Numbered from the stretch's first letter, positions 53,609 to 62,711 are shown. The stretch is 64,000 nucleotides of DNA from Lycorma delicatula (GCF_047948215.1 NC_134465.1:49383946-49447945), one strand, 5' to 3'. Program-made: numbers and translations. The notes: generated by a model from the letters alone, not told the origin.

Positions 53609-56600
53609 CATTTTACTTTTGTAGAATATGTTGAATACTACTTTTACAGTTGTACGGTATTAAAATATTATTCACTAAGGTACAAAATAAATTCAATTTT
53701 CAATACAATTCAGGTTGCATTAAAATGCTTCATACCTGAATTATTAAACATATCTATCCTACTGAGTAGTGAAAATATGCCTACAGATTTTTATTCAGAA
53801 TTAAATCTGGAAGCCTTAACATACACCCAAACTTCAGTGTCGATTCATTATCAAAATCTTAATTATTTCAAAAAATTTAATAATTAGGATGCTTAGAAAG
53901 GGTTCTCATTCTTGGTATGGATTTTAACATTTGATAGCAGTGATAAATTATTTTTTACTATTACATGTCTGTAATGTTGACAAGCAAACAAATCTGGTAT
54001 TGTGACCTAGTAATTGATCTTTGATAATTTAAAAAAGTGTCAAATCATACGTGCATTTTAGAGTTTTTTGAGATTACTTTAACAGGTGAGGATTTGGGTT
54101 AAAACATTTTACACGTAGAACAGTGTTTAATTATTATGCACAATTAACATTTCATGTCTTCATTTGCAAGAGTCCAACATTTACTGATTAATTATAATAT
54201 GATTATCCTCCTATATTTGCTATATTAACTGTGACTTGCCTGCACTCAATAAGTTTAAAGTATTTTTGCCAGAATATAATGACATAAATAAATTTGTCAC
54301 CTATTGCAATTTCTCAGTGTCTATGATCTCTCTCAATTGACATGTTATTTCTATAGGCTATAAATGAAATATTTTTGTACTATTTTTTTCTTAACGTAAA
54401 GCACTGATTATTACAAATGCTGGCCACATTTTAGTTTAGTTTTTCCAAGTAAATTCTGTGTGCAGGTTATGTACAGATTTTACTTGTTCGCTTCCCTTAA
54501 CCAAACAATCATTGTGCTATCTAAACGTAATTAAAAAAAAAATACCTTTTCCAATTTCTTAATAATTATGATTCTAATTTTAATAGACTATAACATATTT
54601 TAATTTCTGTTAAAACTGTCTGCTACTGTCAAAAAATTATTTTGATTAATGAAGATTATGGTAGTATTTTCCTTAAAATAATGCCTGTATCACTTAAATA
54701 ATTATCAAAACCGTTTAAAATTGATGAGTATAAAGGATAAAAGTCCATATTTTAAAATATGTAACCAAAAAGTTGGGTTGAAGTTGCATACTTCAACATA
54801 CAGAGTATGTTGGTTTGAAGTTACTGGGCTTGGAAACTCCATATACAAAGGGAAAAAAATTGTTCTCTTAAATTTTTCTGGAAGTTTTTAATCTTATTTC
54901 TAGCTTTAAAAAGGTTTTTGTTATTATTTATTTTTTGAAAATAAAATATTGTGCAATGGAAATATGGTGTAAATTGTCAACTTATAACTTTTTACAAAGT
55001 TATAATAGCTCAAATTCAGGTGTCTTCTTTCATCAGTCAGATTATAGTTTGAGAAAATCTAATGTACAATACATTTTTTTTTACTAGTCATCCATCCAAA
55101 ACAAAATCATCACGGTAGTGATGCATAAGACACCACCGCCAGATATCAATAATTAATTTTGAAATCCTGAACTATCCATTTTCTCATGTATAGGGTGCGA
55201 TTATGAAAAAAAGAATTCAATTATTTATTATTTTACATTTTTCAGAATGCTTTCTTAAGATTGCATTCTGTAGGCAATGAAGGATATATATGTGTATTCC
55301 ATTATTCAGTGTTCGGCTTTCTAGGGGAACAACATGCTAACAAACACTGAATTTTCAGATTACTTAGAGAATATTTGAGCAACTTCTTACTGGTGTCCCA
55401 ACTTTTGAGCTATTTCTGCAATAAATTAACTTCTATCATTTTGAAGGTACTCAATGTTTTTGTCACAGTAAATGCATAATCAATGGGATTACCAGTCATC
55501 ATCATCAACCCAATATCACCACCCTTGTTCTGTTATAGACTTGTTGTTGTTGTTCTTTCGTAATGTATTTAAAAAAAATGATATTGTAGTCTGTGATGAT
55601 TGTTATTTGAACCAAAGAAAATTTGATTTGTGTGCTGCTGAATGAGTTACAATATAACTTCGTTTAACTACGGATATAAGATATATTTTGTAATATCTCT
55701 AAAAACAGATTCATTGCTGACCATATTTTGACCTCATGAATGCTGCTAACTTATGATGAAATAGTAATTCTCTTATCATTGCTGTGTAAAGTAAAAGTTG
55801 CAGATTGAATTTTTACATACTATGCAATTTATATATTCAGGGTAATTTGTGCAATTTATCACCTATGGATGATTGCAGGACTACTGCTTATATTTTTTGT
55901 TTCTTTTATTATTTATCCTCTGGCAGGATATGAGCATTTCAAATAACTTTTAGGTTATAGGAGATTATTTTTTTATATCTTTAAAAGTGGATAGTTTTGT
56001 AGTGATACACTTTGATGGGTCTATAATGTTATAATTAGCTGTTAATTGATAAAAGGTAGTGTACAGTGTACAAGCTAAAAAAAATAAAGAAAGCTCCAGT
56101 GGTAGGCATGTCTAGAGTGCTCTAATAATCGGCGTAGTTTCTGCTGAGTACTTGATATTTACGTGCTAATCAACAAAAAGCACAACTACAGAGTAAAAAC
56201 AAATAACAAAACTTAAACCACAAAAAATTACAGTATTCAAATTCTTTGTATGACTTCAAATTGTGTATTTTTCACCAAAAGAATTCAACTGTCAAAACAC
56301 TGCAACATTAAAAATTAAAAACTTGAAAATATTTAGTTATTATTTTTCTCCAATACTTTTTTAACATTAATAATTTGGTATATAAAAATTTACGCATGGT
56401 AGGCTTCATATGGGTTTAAAAAACTATTCGATGCTATTAAGTTATAAATTATTATTAAAATTTTTGTGGGTTTTTGCACCTTGTGTAATCTATCTTCTAG
56501 CATGTTTGCTTATTTGATATATTATTAATTATTCTGGTGGTATTAATTTCTATTTTATTTGTACATATGGACAATGGTTGTTTTATGTTTCAGACTTTTG

Positions 56601-59600
56601 ATATTTTTGTTGCTTTGTACAGAACCAGGTACGGTAGTTTTAGTGAACCTGTGTTGTAAAGTGTGTTTTTACCAAAACGTCCACCTACATTGTCATGCTT
56701 TAAGTACTGCAAAATTATAGGCTTACTACTTACTACTGATAGTAATACTGAACAAATTAAATTTCAATAATTCTATTGGTAAAACATTTACGGTTATGAA
56801 TAATACAATGAGTTAAATTTTGGTAGTAGGCGATTTTACTGATTTCTACCTTTTGCCATATTTAATACAAAATTAATTGCTCTCTGAGAGTTGTGAGATG
56901 GGGTGCTATGGCTTAATTAAGGAAAAAACCTGGATAATTTACATGTTGTGCTATTTTTAATGAGTTTATTTTCATTAATTTCCTTCTTCCATGAAAGATT
57001 AGATCTCTTGCCCGTTCTTATGTGTTGGAATGTGAATAAATTAAATTAAATTACTATTTTACTGCTCTGTGACAGTGTTTTTATCTATCCCTTTATAATT
57101 AAGTTCTCTGGACTCAAATGCTCATCACATTGTCAGTTTTTGTGTTCTACATTCATTAATTTCTTTGTCATTGTCTTTGATTGTAATTGAGTCTAATATC
57201 TTTTTTTAATTAAAAGTAGAAATGTTTTAAAATAAACAACAAAAAATATATGAAGTTTCAATATGATACCTACTTTTTGCATAAAAATTAAATATTTTAT
57301 TGTAAATTTCATAAATAACTATCACTATCTTTAATAGCTTCTTATGTATAGAAGTAAAGTTAACATTTTACGCATTAAGACTGCTTAATTGTTCACATTT
57401 CTTCTAAAGTTGCTTACAGCAGAAAATTTCACACTCTTGTAACTTTTTTCCATGATATCACAATCCTGCTAATCTTTTTGTAAAAGGTTATGTTTTTTTT
57501 TTTACAGAGTTTTCAAAGAAAAGTGCGGTATTGCTTTTAGTCGCATGGTGGGTATGGTGGGTGAAAATGAATTCTCTTAGGTTTTGAAGTGATGAGTACA
57601 CAAATACCATTCACTGGTATAAGTGGGATTTTATAACTGGTATAAGTGGGTTTTATGTGGTTTTAAACCACTAAAATACAGTAAATAGTTTTAGTAATAG
57701 AGTAAGTTAAACTTACTCCTCAGTTTGTATTTAATTTTATAATTACATTAAAATAAATTATTTTTATAATTTGTTGAAAATGTTACTGTCTTAAAACTTT
57801 TGAAATTATTATGGACAAATATGCAAATTCTGCTGTCCAGCACTGGGATATGTTAATGAGTATGTTTGAATTTAAAAAAAAAAAAAGTAATAAAGTTTAC
57901 ACTTACATATGCAAAACATCTTTTTAAGATTCATATTATTCCTTCTGTACTGTCAAATTATATTTTAAATTCTACAATATAAACCACCTAGTACAGAATA
58001 TTGAGGTAATATTAAATCTTAGCGTAATTTTATCATGAAAGTACCTTTGCAGGATCCTGTATCCAATCATGAAGAGGATGCAGGATCCTGTGAAAGTACT
58101 TCGATTATAAAATTAAGGTAAAATATCTCAGTATTCTGAACTGAGTGGTTTATATTATATATTTCTGTGTTTAAAATTTTATGGCTTACTTAAAATCTCT
58201 AAATTTCATTGAAATTTAGATTTACTGTAGCAGTATATCTGAAGTTTTGCATGTGAAAATTTGATAGAAGATTGGTCGAGTCGAAAAAGGATTTAAGGAC
58301 TGTGTAGTTGTGTATTTTTCATACACTTATGCAGTAAGTCACATTGGAGATGAGTTGAAACTTGATGTTTGTGAGTTGGGTCTACTGGTTAATTGAATTT
58401 ATATAGTGTCTTGTACTTCAGTGCGCTTCTGATTGCAAAATAGCAAGGTCGTGGAAATGAAAAGTCTTGTCTTTGTGTGCAGTACAGTACAGGAGTTTTT
58501 CTTCTTACATTTTCTTTTATCATAATGAAAATAAGGCTTCGTAATTTATTTACAGAAACTCTCAACTAATTACTTATACCTTCACTTATGGTATTTGTTA
58601 GTAATTAAACTAATCTTACATCATTAAATTTTCATGTGCTTAATTAATGAATGAATATTATTTTCATTTATTAATAATAATTACTATTAATACTATTTTC
58701 ATTTATTTCCTGAAACATATGGATTTATTATTTGGCTTTAAAAGGCTTATGATGATGATGATGATAAGAAATAATAATTAAAAAAAAAAAAAAAGAGTAT
58801 ATTCTTATTATAATTAACAGCAAATATTATAGAAAATCTATTTTTTTATATAATAATCCTGCAGCATGGCATTTAAAACTCTACTACAGTCAGGTGCATG
58901 ACAGACACAGTGTGGAACTCTGGAACTTAATACAAAAACAACATTGTACAACTTAAAAAAGTTTAATTATTGTTAAGTGATTATAAATAATAACAAAAGC
59001 TGTAATTAAGTTTTGTTAGGTTTTTCTAAAAGCGAAAAAATAGGGGAAATGGTTATTTTATTATATCTTATTAATAAAGAAAATCTACATTGCAGTTGTT
59101 AGTTGGAAATAATAGAACATTACTGTAATTGTTAAAAAGGATGTTTTACAACTATTTGCCAAAGATAACCCATATTTTTGAATTGTTGATAGATATGAGT
59201 TAAGTATAGCTGGGTACCAATTTAAATTTTATTGCCGATATGAGATTGAAATTATATAAGTACATTAATATAGCAAAAAAAAAGCTGGTAAATATAATAA
59301 AAAGTAAACAGTGTGTGGGAAATAATCAGAAAATAAATAGAAGACTGGAAAATATCACATTTGCATAACTGAAATTATGGTAATGCTTAAAACTATTTAA
59401 TCCTTCTGAAACATTAGAAAACCCAGTGTGATATTAATATGGTTGCTGCTGTTTTTGATGATAAACAGTTTAAACCATTCTTTGAACCTTTTGGGATTTA
59501 AGTTTGATTTGGCCAGGTCTCTTTTATTATGTGAAAGTGATGTGTGATAACTGGTATTCATAATATTTATCTGGATTATGTTGAACTGAGAGGAGTTAGT

Positions 59601-62600
59601 TGGGTTCTTATAACCAGTAATGTAACAGAACACAGATTGCAAGAAATTTACTGTTTTAGAAGAAATTGTAGTTTTACAAGAAAGGATAATGTTGTAAGAT
59701 ACAGTTTGAATATATATATAACCTTAATGGTAAAATATTGGAAAATGGAAGGAATTAGGTAAATGTTTTAAGAATGAACAATAACAGTATCAGAACTAGA
59801 GAAATTCTATATTGACCAAGAGATTACTACTGTAAAGTGTTCCCCTAAAAAAAAGTGGATTATCAGATTTAAGCTGCAGCAGGTCGATAATTCTGAGTGA
59901 GAAAGAATAAGGTTCTTATTGTTTTTGTTTCAGCTATTTTAACAAAATTTTCCCTGGCATTTCCATGATTAAAATGCACATTTACAAAGTGAAAACTAGA
60001 ACTGTATAAAAAGCACAACTAATTGTTTTATACTAAAATTAATGCCCTCCTGTAATGTTTTAAACGTCTTTATGAATTCTTTAATTAAATTTTCATCCTA
60101 CTTTCACTTATTGTGCTGATTTCAGGTTCAAATAATGACTTGAATAGCATTTTGTACATTCTTCTCAGTTGAAGGTATTTAGTGAATTGAAACATTTGTC
60201 TTTACTTTCTTCAACAGGTTCAGTTTATGCATTACCTGACATGTACTTAGATATGGTGTATAGGAGTTGCAATCTGAAATAATTTATGTACTAGTTAAAA
60301 ATAGAAAAAATATAGTAAAATAGAAGTACTGCATAAATTTTAATGTATAATCAATTTTTTCAAACATTTTTTCCAGAATCTTGTCTGTTTACCTGCTGTA
60401 CATGAAAAGTTGTTTTTTTTTTTTTTTTAAATATGATTAATATTATTTCTATTAAACTTTATTTAATTTTCAATTTACAGTGGCCTCTTCAATTGGTGCA
60501 ATAGTGGTCGATGGAAGAATGTATCCACCATCACAAAATCCAGGTGGAGGAGGAGTTCCTGGAAATAACATGGTTCCTGTGGGTGGGGGTGGTGTTAGTG
60601 GAGGAGGAGGTGGTGCTGGTGGTGGTATGGGTGGACCCGGTTTGCCGAATATGAGTAAATTACATCACGGTGAAGTTCAAATAAAACATCCACCGCCATA
60701 TGATAGCATAGCAACTAATAATACTGGCCATCCGATGTCCGGACAACATCCACAGCAACATCCGCAACAGCAGTCTCATCCACCGCATTCAAGACATTAT
60801 ACTAGCCCACCGCAACCAAATATTGTCGCACCCGGTTATCATAATAGGTCATCGCCATTACAAAGTATGGCACAGATGCCCAATCAGATTGCTAGAACAT
60901 TACATCAGAGACCCCATCCTCATAGTCAAGGTAATCAAAGTGTTATGTACACACTTAGATTTACGTGGTTTATATTAAATAAAATCTAAAGCACATGTAC
61001 TATTAATTAAGATTCTGTCAGTTTAATTAAATTCATCTGATGTACTTTCATTAAATATTACTAGTATAAACTTACAATTTTAAAAAATAGATACTGCTAA
61101 TCTGTCTGATCATTAATTATTTGCTTTGATATTTTAAAACTTTATTCCACGTTGAGAGACGAGATGACATTTTGATGAGATATGCTCTCTTCATTATTGG
61201 ACATTTTTATTTAATTTTTAAACAATTCCATTTTGTTTGTAATCATTTATTGGTCTTTTCTACTTAGTGGTTTATTTTGCACTTTTATGTCTAATCCCAA
61301 ACAAAAAAAGTTTCATTATAATAACATTTATTTATAATTTTTCTATTGTTAAGATAAGATACAAGTATTTAATTAAATTTGTACTTTATGCTATTTCTTA
61401 TCAGATGAGGTAAAAATCATCAATGTGAATTAAATTAAAAGGAGGAAAATAATTTTGTAGAAATTAAAAGTAAATATTTTAATTTTACATTATGTTTTTC
61501 AGTATAATAAAATTGACCAAATAAAAATCTACTACTTAAACCTAAATTGTAATTTAAATACAAACAACAATGTACATAATTTTCTGTTTAAAATATTAAA
61601 CAGCATCTTTTTAATTTGATTCTACAACACCTGGAATTTTCAAAATTAATGGTGTTTAGTTAGTATAAAACGCCAACAACTGAAGCTATGATTAATGAAT
61701 TACTAGTCCTAATTAATTACAAAGAAAACCCTTTTGTTATGAACTGTTTTTCCTATAGATTACTGAAGTTTACCTTTATGAATCAAGGACAAGATGGTAC
61801 ACTGATTTATCATTCTTTCTTACTATCTGTTCTATTACCTTATTTTTACCCTTGAATCTTTTCTTTCTCATTATGAGTTCTGTGAATCAGGTCTTACCCG
61901 GTTGCTGGGTTCTCTGGTCCAGTGTTTTTTGCTGTTTTCATAAAGTGCTTGTTAATAGTGTACTAAAGTTGAGGCAAATGGTTGATCTTTTATTGTAAAA
62001 ACAGGTTATCCAAATTTTGCAAAACAATTATATAAAAAATTGTTTGGTACATAATAATGAAAAATTATCACAGATAATAATTTTTAGTAGTTAACATAAA
62101 ACTTTTAAAAATAATTAAATTGAAAAAAGTTTCATTCAACTGATATCAAGGTGGAGAAGTACGGGCAAAGAAAAGTTTGCAGAGAATGGATTAGCTTTGA
62201 CTTTGGTCATGTATTGAGACCTGCTGGAAAATCAGAGCAAACTCATATGCACATATATAAAGAGAATATTTGTGTGAATCATTTGATGAAATTTAAATAA
62301 AATTCTGATGAATATTATCCGAAAATATAATCAATCAGTCTTATAATATTATGTGTTGTATTATTCTGATGAATAATATGACATTGAAAATACGGTTGAC
62401 GTTTGCTTAGGGAGCATTACAACAGATGGAATGTTAGGATTTTAATTTATTAATTATGAATTGTTTTTAGAAAGCAAGAAGCAAACGATTATAACTTAAG
62501 AATTTTAGGTGGTCCCGGTATGGTCAGAGGTGGTCCTGGTATGCCTCACCCTCAGCATCATCCTCATCCTCATCAACAAGTGACTTCATCTACTCATCCT

Positions 62601-62711
62601 CATAATGCTGGTCCTCAGGTTGAAGCAAATCTAAGAGGTTTATTATCATCGATTCAGTACCAACAACAGCAGCAGCAGCAGCAGCAACAGTTACATCAAC
62701 AGCAGCAGCAG
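26924..62711 (+). CDS. bon: TIF1-family TRIM protein (bonus / TRIM24-TRIM33 type), spliced, 3' partial
   Basis: Likely a nuclear transcriptional co-regulator and RING E3 ligase of the TIF1 family. Joining 26924-27275, 30984-31219, 31313-31441, 36813-36961, 40494-40604, 42210-42404, 45178-45290, 60481-60930 and 62509-62711 gives 646 codons without a stop, with matching phases at every junction. Visible in order: IKTE SUMO-type site (K26); RING C75-C78-C93-H95-C98-C101-C124-C127; B-box 1 from C170 to H207; B-box 2 C234-H237-C246-C249-C254-C257-H262-H265; helical coiled coil from about 270 to 425; Gly-rich linker; PPPY (499-502); LRGLL (620-624), an LxxLL nuclear-receptor box; polyGln. RING, two B-boxes, coiled coil and then an NR box is the TIF1 order. 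The PHD finger and bromodomain are not in the window, so the gene continues rightward. Start chosen at the first Met of the RING exon; an upstream exon may extend it. The symbol follows the Drosophila orthologue and is a family-level assignment. Confidence 0.9.
27276..30983 (+). other. TIF1 intron inside the RING
   Basis: A 3.7-kb intron between gtaagt and ttttag. It contains the alternating tract near its 3' end; no transposase or RT sequence recognised. The open frame at 28356-28559 has a short inverted GGGAGGACC/GGTCCTCCC pair but no known domain. Confidence 0.8.
30884..30923. repeat. 40-nt perfect alternating pyrimidine-purine tract
   Basis: From tatatatgcaca through tgtgcgcgcgcgtg to cacacacaca every step alternates pyrimidine and purine. 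Such tracts can adopt Z-DNA under negative supercoiling. It ends 60 bp before the second RING exon. Confidence 0.85.
30984..31219 (+). CDS. bon: TIF1 exon: RING end and B-box 1
   Basis: A long T-rich tract ends in tag just before this exon, which enters in phase 1 and leaves in phase 0 at cag|gtaaaa. It completes the RING with VLCPIC (C124, C127), then an acidic spacer, then the B-box 1 ligands C170-x2-C173, C183-x2-C186 and C191-x2-C194. The gene therefore splits the RING across a 3.7-kb intron. Confidence 0.9.
31313..31441 (+). CDS. bon: TIF1 exon: B-box 1 end and start of B-box 2
   Basis: A short 93-nt intron separates this from the previous exon. It is phase 0 at both ends, 43 codons. 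It carries the last B-box 1 histidines (H198 and H207), a Glu/Pro-rich linker and the first B-box 2 pair in IFCSVH (C234, H237). The donor is cag|gtgaga. The reading frame stays open for 61 codons beyond the donor into retrotransposon-like sequence. Confidence 0.88.
31450..32160 (+). mobile_element. LINE reverse transcriptase remnant next to a splice donor
   Basis: Starting 8 nt after the donor of the 31313-31441 exon, the + strand reads IYRQIENVLYDKLAENQFAF, then KKAILSLRPI, the region before RT motif A (RRIExVLxxKLxExQxGFRxG...A.xxLR). Farther on, near 31960, WIIEKAESKRLKVLQALKK resembles the post-RT ETW..K...RL motif. The catalytic boxes are not preserved. Confidence 0.65.
32180..33075 (-). 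mobile_element. Tc1/mariner-superfamily transposase relic, antisense
   Basis: Minus-strand frames give FFEETINSAYYSEI, then FMGKLTKDE, ARQSIKLLQQV, then LMTPCSPDLSSPDFYFWD, PHTLQSPICD-like sequence and IIPHELESFREQEENCIQ. That order matches insect IS630-Tc1-mariner transposases, whose third catalytic region reads WPPRSPDLxPxDFxLWG. Several stops and shifts. Confidence 0.7.
33130..33625. repeat. Foldback (MITE-like) repeat, copy 1
   Basis: Two roughly 110-bp arms (about 33155-33275 and 33429-33550) are imperfect reverse complements. The core is perfect: 33255-33271 (CCAGTACTGGAATGATG) pairs with 33429-33445. The outer arm shares tagtttttataatt and ttactgtttta. Right of it is GCAGGATCCTGT (33581-33592). 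The same modules recur at 57.75-58.16 kb. Confidence 0.7.
33820..34515 (+). pseudogene. Tc1/mariner-superfamily transposase relic, sense
   Basis: Upstream frames give TKDEYVFIIEIVRINLMSE and DWKNTDRPSLLT. The 33985-34398 frame then reads LPSQAGLSLSTAFRAIKKLK, LHAYQIGVIQELKELE, then AYFSNEARFHLDGY and NNHYTHVKLVFGV. This matches the HTH and first catalytic region (WFSDEAHFHLDGYV...KVTVWCGV) of insect transposases in the same broad family as the antisense relic at 32.2 kb. Here the usual catalytic Asp of the SDEA motif is Asn. FRQNNAMRV near 34490 corresponds to the second catalytic stretch. Dead. Confidence 0.72.
34523..35275 (+). mobile_element. Penelope-like element, 3' part with GIY-YIG domain
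   Basis: Frame 34532-34756 reads KINYLDVCIEI, SVHRKPTTSKTTIHRYSNHQ and WSHKVNVYTNMVIRAI, the C-terminal RT region of Penelope-like elements (xxFLDxxI...YRKPTxTxxxIHxxSxHPxxHK). After a degraded linker, 34965-35150 reads FGIYKIKCNDC, then RIYVGKTTTSFKTIFGEHFRYYK, a GIY-YIG endonuclease core with YVGKT in place of YIG. FDILERFYIYK near 35200 is the family's terminal motif. The 5' part is absent, and the element abuts the transposase relic at 34515. Confidence 0.78.
35276..36812 (+). other. Remainder of the TIF1 B-box 2 intron
   Basis: AT-rich sequence after the Penelope-like element up to the atag acceptor; nothing recognised. Confidence 0.6.
36813..36961 (+). CDS. bon: TIF1 exon: B-box 2 and start of coiled coil
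   Basis: A T-rich tract ends in atag, and the exon ends AC|gtaagt in phase 2. It encodes [21 protein letters not shown], which completes B-box 2 (C246, C249, C254, C257, H262, H265), then the first heptads of the coiled coil (INEIAAETRTLISGLLAEV). The upstream 5.4-kb intron interrupts B-box 2 and is packed with transposon relics. Confidence 0.9.
37490..38600 (+). mobile_element. Mariner relic, third subfamily
   Basis: Landmarks in order on the + strand: DFMRRIVRWDETRVHDYTEPK (first catalytic Asp, about 38025-38085), LKAKTHLVS, YYYQLLQSTKAAYQNK (38226-), PDNARLHTA (second catalytic Asp, about 38310), then after a +1 shift NWETLDHSPYSPDLSSCDY and FLFAPLKELLGGE (38368-38466). FGPLKEALGG-like ends are typical of one insect mariner group. 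Multiple stops upstream. Confidence 0.8.
38601..40493 (+). other. TIF1 intron sequence
   Basis: Follows the mariner relic. The 39795-40094 frame (99 codons) has no recognised domain and is probably chance or a decayed repeat. Confidence 0.55.
40494..40604 (+). CDS. bon: TIF1 exon: coiled coil
   Basis: The acceptor is tttttacag and the donor AA|gtaagt; phase 2 in and out. It encodes 37 residues of charged helix (KVIDDRQRLILEKKKELVNE) with Leu/Ile spacing typical of the TRIM coiled coil that mediates oligomerisation. Too short for ordinary ORF detection; found from splice sites and phase. Confidence 0.85.
40605..42209 (+). other. TIF1 intron
   Basis: A 1.6-kb intron. A minus-strand frame at 41172-41432 (RIQAVSIETFYYTRQPAAYP) looks compositionally coding but matches nothing I know. 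Confidence 0.55.
42210..42404 (+). CDS. bon: TIF1 exon: coiled coil continuation
   Basis: The acceptor is ttctttcag. The exon encodes a long helix (LTNAINARGKQLVVRLNEV ... ALEQLSTLTDHCIEFVNNAL) ending in DLALLSSK, which matches the conserved LLxSK stretch at the end of TIF1 coiled coils. The donor TC|gtcagt is unusual at +3 but is the only one that leaves phase 2 and keeps the next exon open. Read-through stops 11 codons later at TAG 42436-42438. Confidence 0.85.
42488..43079 (+). mobile_element. Short piggyBac-like element with TTAA target duplication
   Basis: TTAA at 42484-42487 and again at 43080-43083 flank inverted ends CCTTTTCAGGGCTA (42488-42501) and TAGTCCTGAAAAGG (43066-43079), matching at 13 of 14 positions. 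TTAA duplication is the piggyBac signature. The interior retains a coding trace (42600-42830) reading DRLQLTAGNRQAILHCH and then FSEMMATDRYLNILSMLHFA, like the piggyBac transposase stretch xIFxxxMSRxRFxxILxxLHFxDN. At 592 bp it is an internally deleted, non-autonomous derivative. It lies 84 bp after the donor of the 42210-42404 exon. Confidence 0.82.
43615..43642. repeat. 13-bp perfect palindrome
   Basis: TAAGGACACATTT (43615-43627) and AAATGTGTCCTTA (43630-43642) with a 2-nt spacer. It lies about 80 bp before the transposase fragment at 43.72 kb and may be a fused pair of terminal repeats. Confidence 0.8.
43720..43980 (+). mobile_element. Tc1/mariner-superfamily transposase fragment
   Basis: The + strand reads SGQVNKQNIRSR, DVKDIPKVNVVQ, then, after a shift, ITDQNMYLEMLEDFAFSQL. 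The order matches the segment LSGxVNKQNxRxW...SPKVxVWCALS...YLxMLExFxxPQL of insect transposases. Only this central part is recognisable. Confidence 0.6.
43985..44990 (+). other. Unrecognised coding-like relic
   Basis: About 1 kb is richer in GC and has fewer stops than the surrounding intron, with overlapping open stretches at 44050-44310, 44061-44294 and 44454-44705 (+) and 44159-44544 (-). The 44454-44705 frame reads EHYIGSAHSSNLHSRR and PSIYKIGRGKPTNGNIDVHS. I recognise no domain. It may be the remainder of the adjacent transposon or an unrelated element or processed gene. Confidence 0.35.
45178..45290 (+). CDS. bon: TIF1 exon: post-coiled-coil segment
   Basis: The acceptor is atttcag and the donor AAAG|gtaaga; phase 2 in, phase 1 out. 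The only open frame reads NLTSHLQRIKSRRADIPNPE and on to LDKVPDLIK. In vertebrate TIF1 proteins this position holds an ...L..R..P...I.F... segment directly after LLxSK, so the fit is good. A 15.2-kb intron follows. Confidence 0.82.
46130..47215 (+). mobile_element. hAT-like DUF4371-type transposase relic
   Basis: The + strand, with shifts and stops, reads VYSILANESADISGKDLLFIGLRF-like sequence in short blocks (ANESADISGKDLL near 46262), then AKAVEDFMTNLILDP, GVDGCSTTSGKISVQAIL, KYKKAFYYHCSHKLNLVMNN, VASIPRLCDTWG and VFKDHFVY. These are successive motifs of the DUF4371 domain (ADExxDIS, GxDGAxxMSG, YxHCxxHxLNL, LCxTRW). The HCSHKLNLV motif is clear. Confidence 0.78.
47474..47745 (+). mobile_element. 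tRNA-derived SINE copy (sense)
   Basis: Starts with an A-box-like tttagtggtgaactt and has a B box GGTTCAAATCC at 47538-47548, then a body ending near actacacttcatttac and atcattctctgaag. It is homologous to the antisense copy at 5693-5895 over cagttgatttcaaagtc, the B box, the tttggtag stretch and the ccacacatctta stretch. It lies directly 3' of the DUF4371 relic. Confidence 0.7.
48876..49065 (-). mobile_element. Mariner 3' end fragment
   Basis: On the minus strand AIPKEEYEKYF-stop-QWKNC resembles the mariner C-terminus (AxPxxxFxxCFxQWxxRWxKC), followed by a terminal stretch whose + strand copy reads atgatgtctgtttgaaaagtatctgac, like the terminal repeats of several insect mariners. Only the end is preserved. 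Confidence 0.5.
50561..52640 (-). mobile_element. Pogo/Tigger element relic (CENP-B HTH, DDE transposase)
   Basis: The minus strand reads TLQEKAIQLNKKL, then TFSASKGWLEKFRNCHGIRQL (52440-52560), the CENP-B type DNA-binding domain of Tigger. It continues, after a shift, YNADETVLNFRMLPLKTPAP (first Asp, about 52340), VLVCSNASSDDKVPLLVI, VLMDNMSAIY (second Asp) and FPPNVTPICQPMDQCII (about 51960-51890), all Tigger signatures. The terminal sequence from 50561, cagtcaggtctctgttaatc followed by gaggtaattggga, resembles a Tigger-type end. The matching 5' end was not found. Confidence 0.85.
52993..53062 (-). mobile_element. tRNA-Glu-like sequence, probably a SINE head or tRNA pseudogene
   Basis: On the minus strand there is an A box TGGTCAAGTAG, fitting TRGYNNARNNG, and a B box GGTTCAAATCC (complement of 53003-53013). 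The T arm is perfect: GCGGG, 7-nt loop, CCCGC (53000-53016). The anticodon loop would be CTTTCAT (anticodon TTC, Glu), but its stem is broken and no acceptor stem forms, so a working tRNA gene is unlikely. Similar heads are common in insect SINEs. Confidence 0.6.
53070..57744 (+). other. TIF1 15-kb intron, middle part
   Basis: AT-rich, with one microsatellite; no element recognised. 55080-55560 is somewhat richer in GC but gives no readable domain. Confidence 0.5.
53577..53606. repeat. (TA)n microsatellite
   Basis: Thirty nucleotides of TA alternation; the open frame across it (53555-53887) is not supported as coding. Confidence 0.95.
57745..58165. repeat. Foldback (MITE-like) repeat, copy 2
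   Basis: Arms 57977-58064 and 58076-58155 are imperfect reverse complements around an 11-nt loop, each with GCAGGATCCTG near the tip. The left part, 57803-57850, reads attatggacaaatatgcaaa and tgctgtccagcactgg, matching the foldback at 33.1-33.6 kb. Confidence 0.72.
58166..60480 (+). other. TIF1 15-kb intron, 3' part
   Basis: Includes a short ATG/GAT triplet run near 58750 and the T-rich acceptor at 60480. Nothing else recognised. Confidence 0.55.
60481..60930 (+). CDS. bon: TIF1 exon: Gly/Pro/His-rich linker with PPPY motif
   Basis: The acceptor is caatttacag; phase 1 at both ends; donor CAAG|gtaatc. It encodes 150 residues of low-complexity linker: SIGAIVVDGRMYPP, a glycine-rich block, then EVQIKHPPPYDSI, then His/Gln/Pro-rich sequence. 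PPPY fits the PPxY ligand of WW domains. No PxVxL HP1 box is evident in this exon. Higher GC than the surrounding introns supports real coding. Confidence 0.87.
60931..62508 (+). other. TIF1 intron
   Basis: A 1.6-kb intron from gtaatc to aattttag, phase 1. No element recognised. Confidence 0.75.
62509..62711 (+). CDS. bon: TIF1 exon: LxxLL nuclear-receptor box and polyglutamine
   Basis: The acceptor is aattttag, entering in phase 1, and the exon ends cag|gtatct in phase 0. It encodes a Gly/His/Pro-rich start, then VEANLRGLLSSIQ, where LRGLL is an LxxLL nuclear-receptor interaction motif, then ten glutamines, LH and five more. The polyQ is coded by mixed CAA/CAG, with one run of six CAG. The next exon is outside the window. 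Confidence 0.85.
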
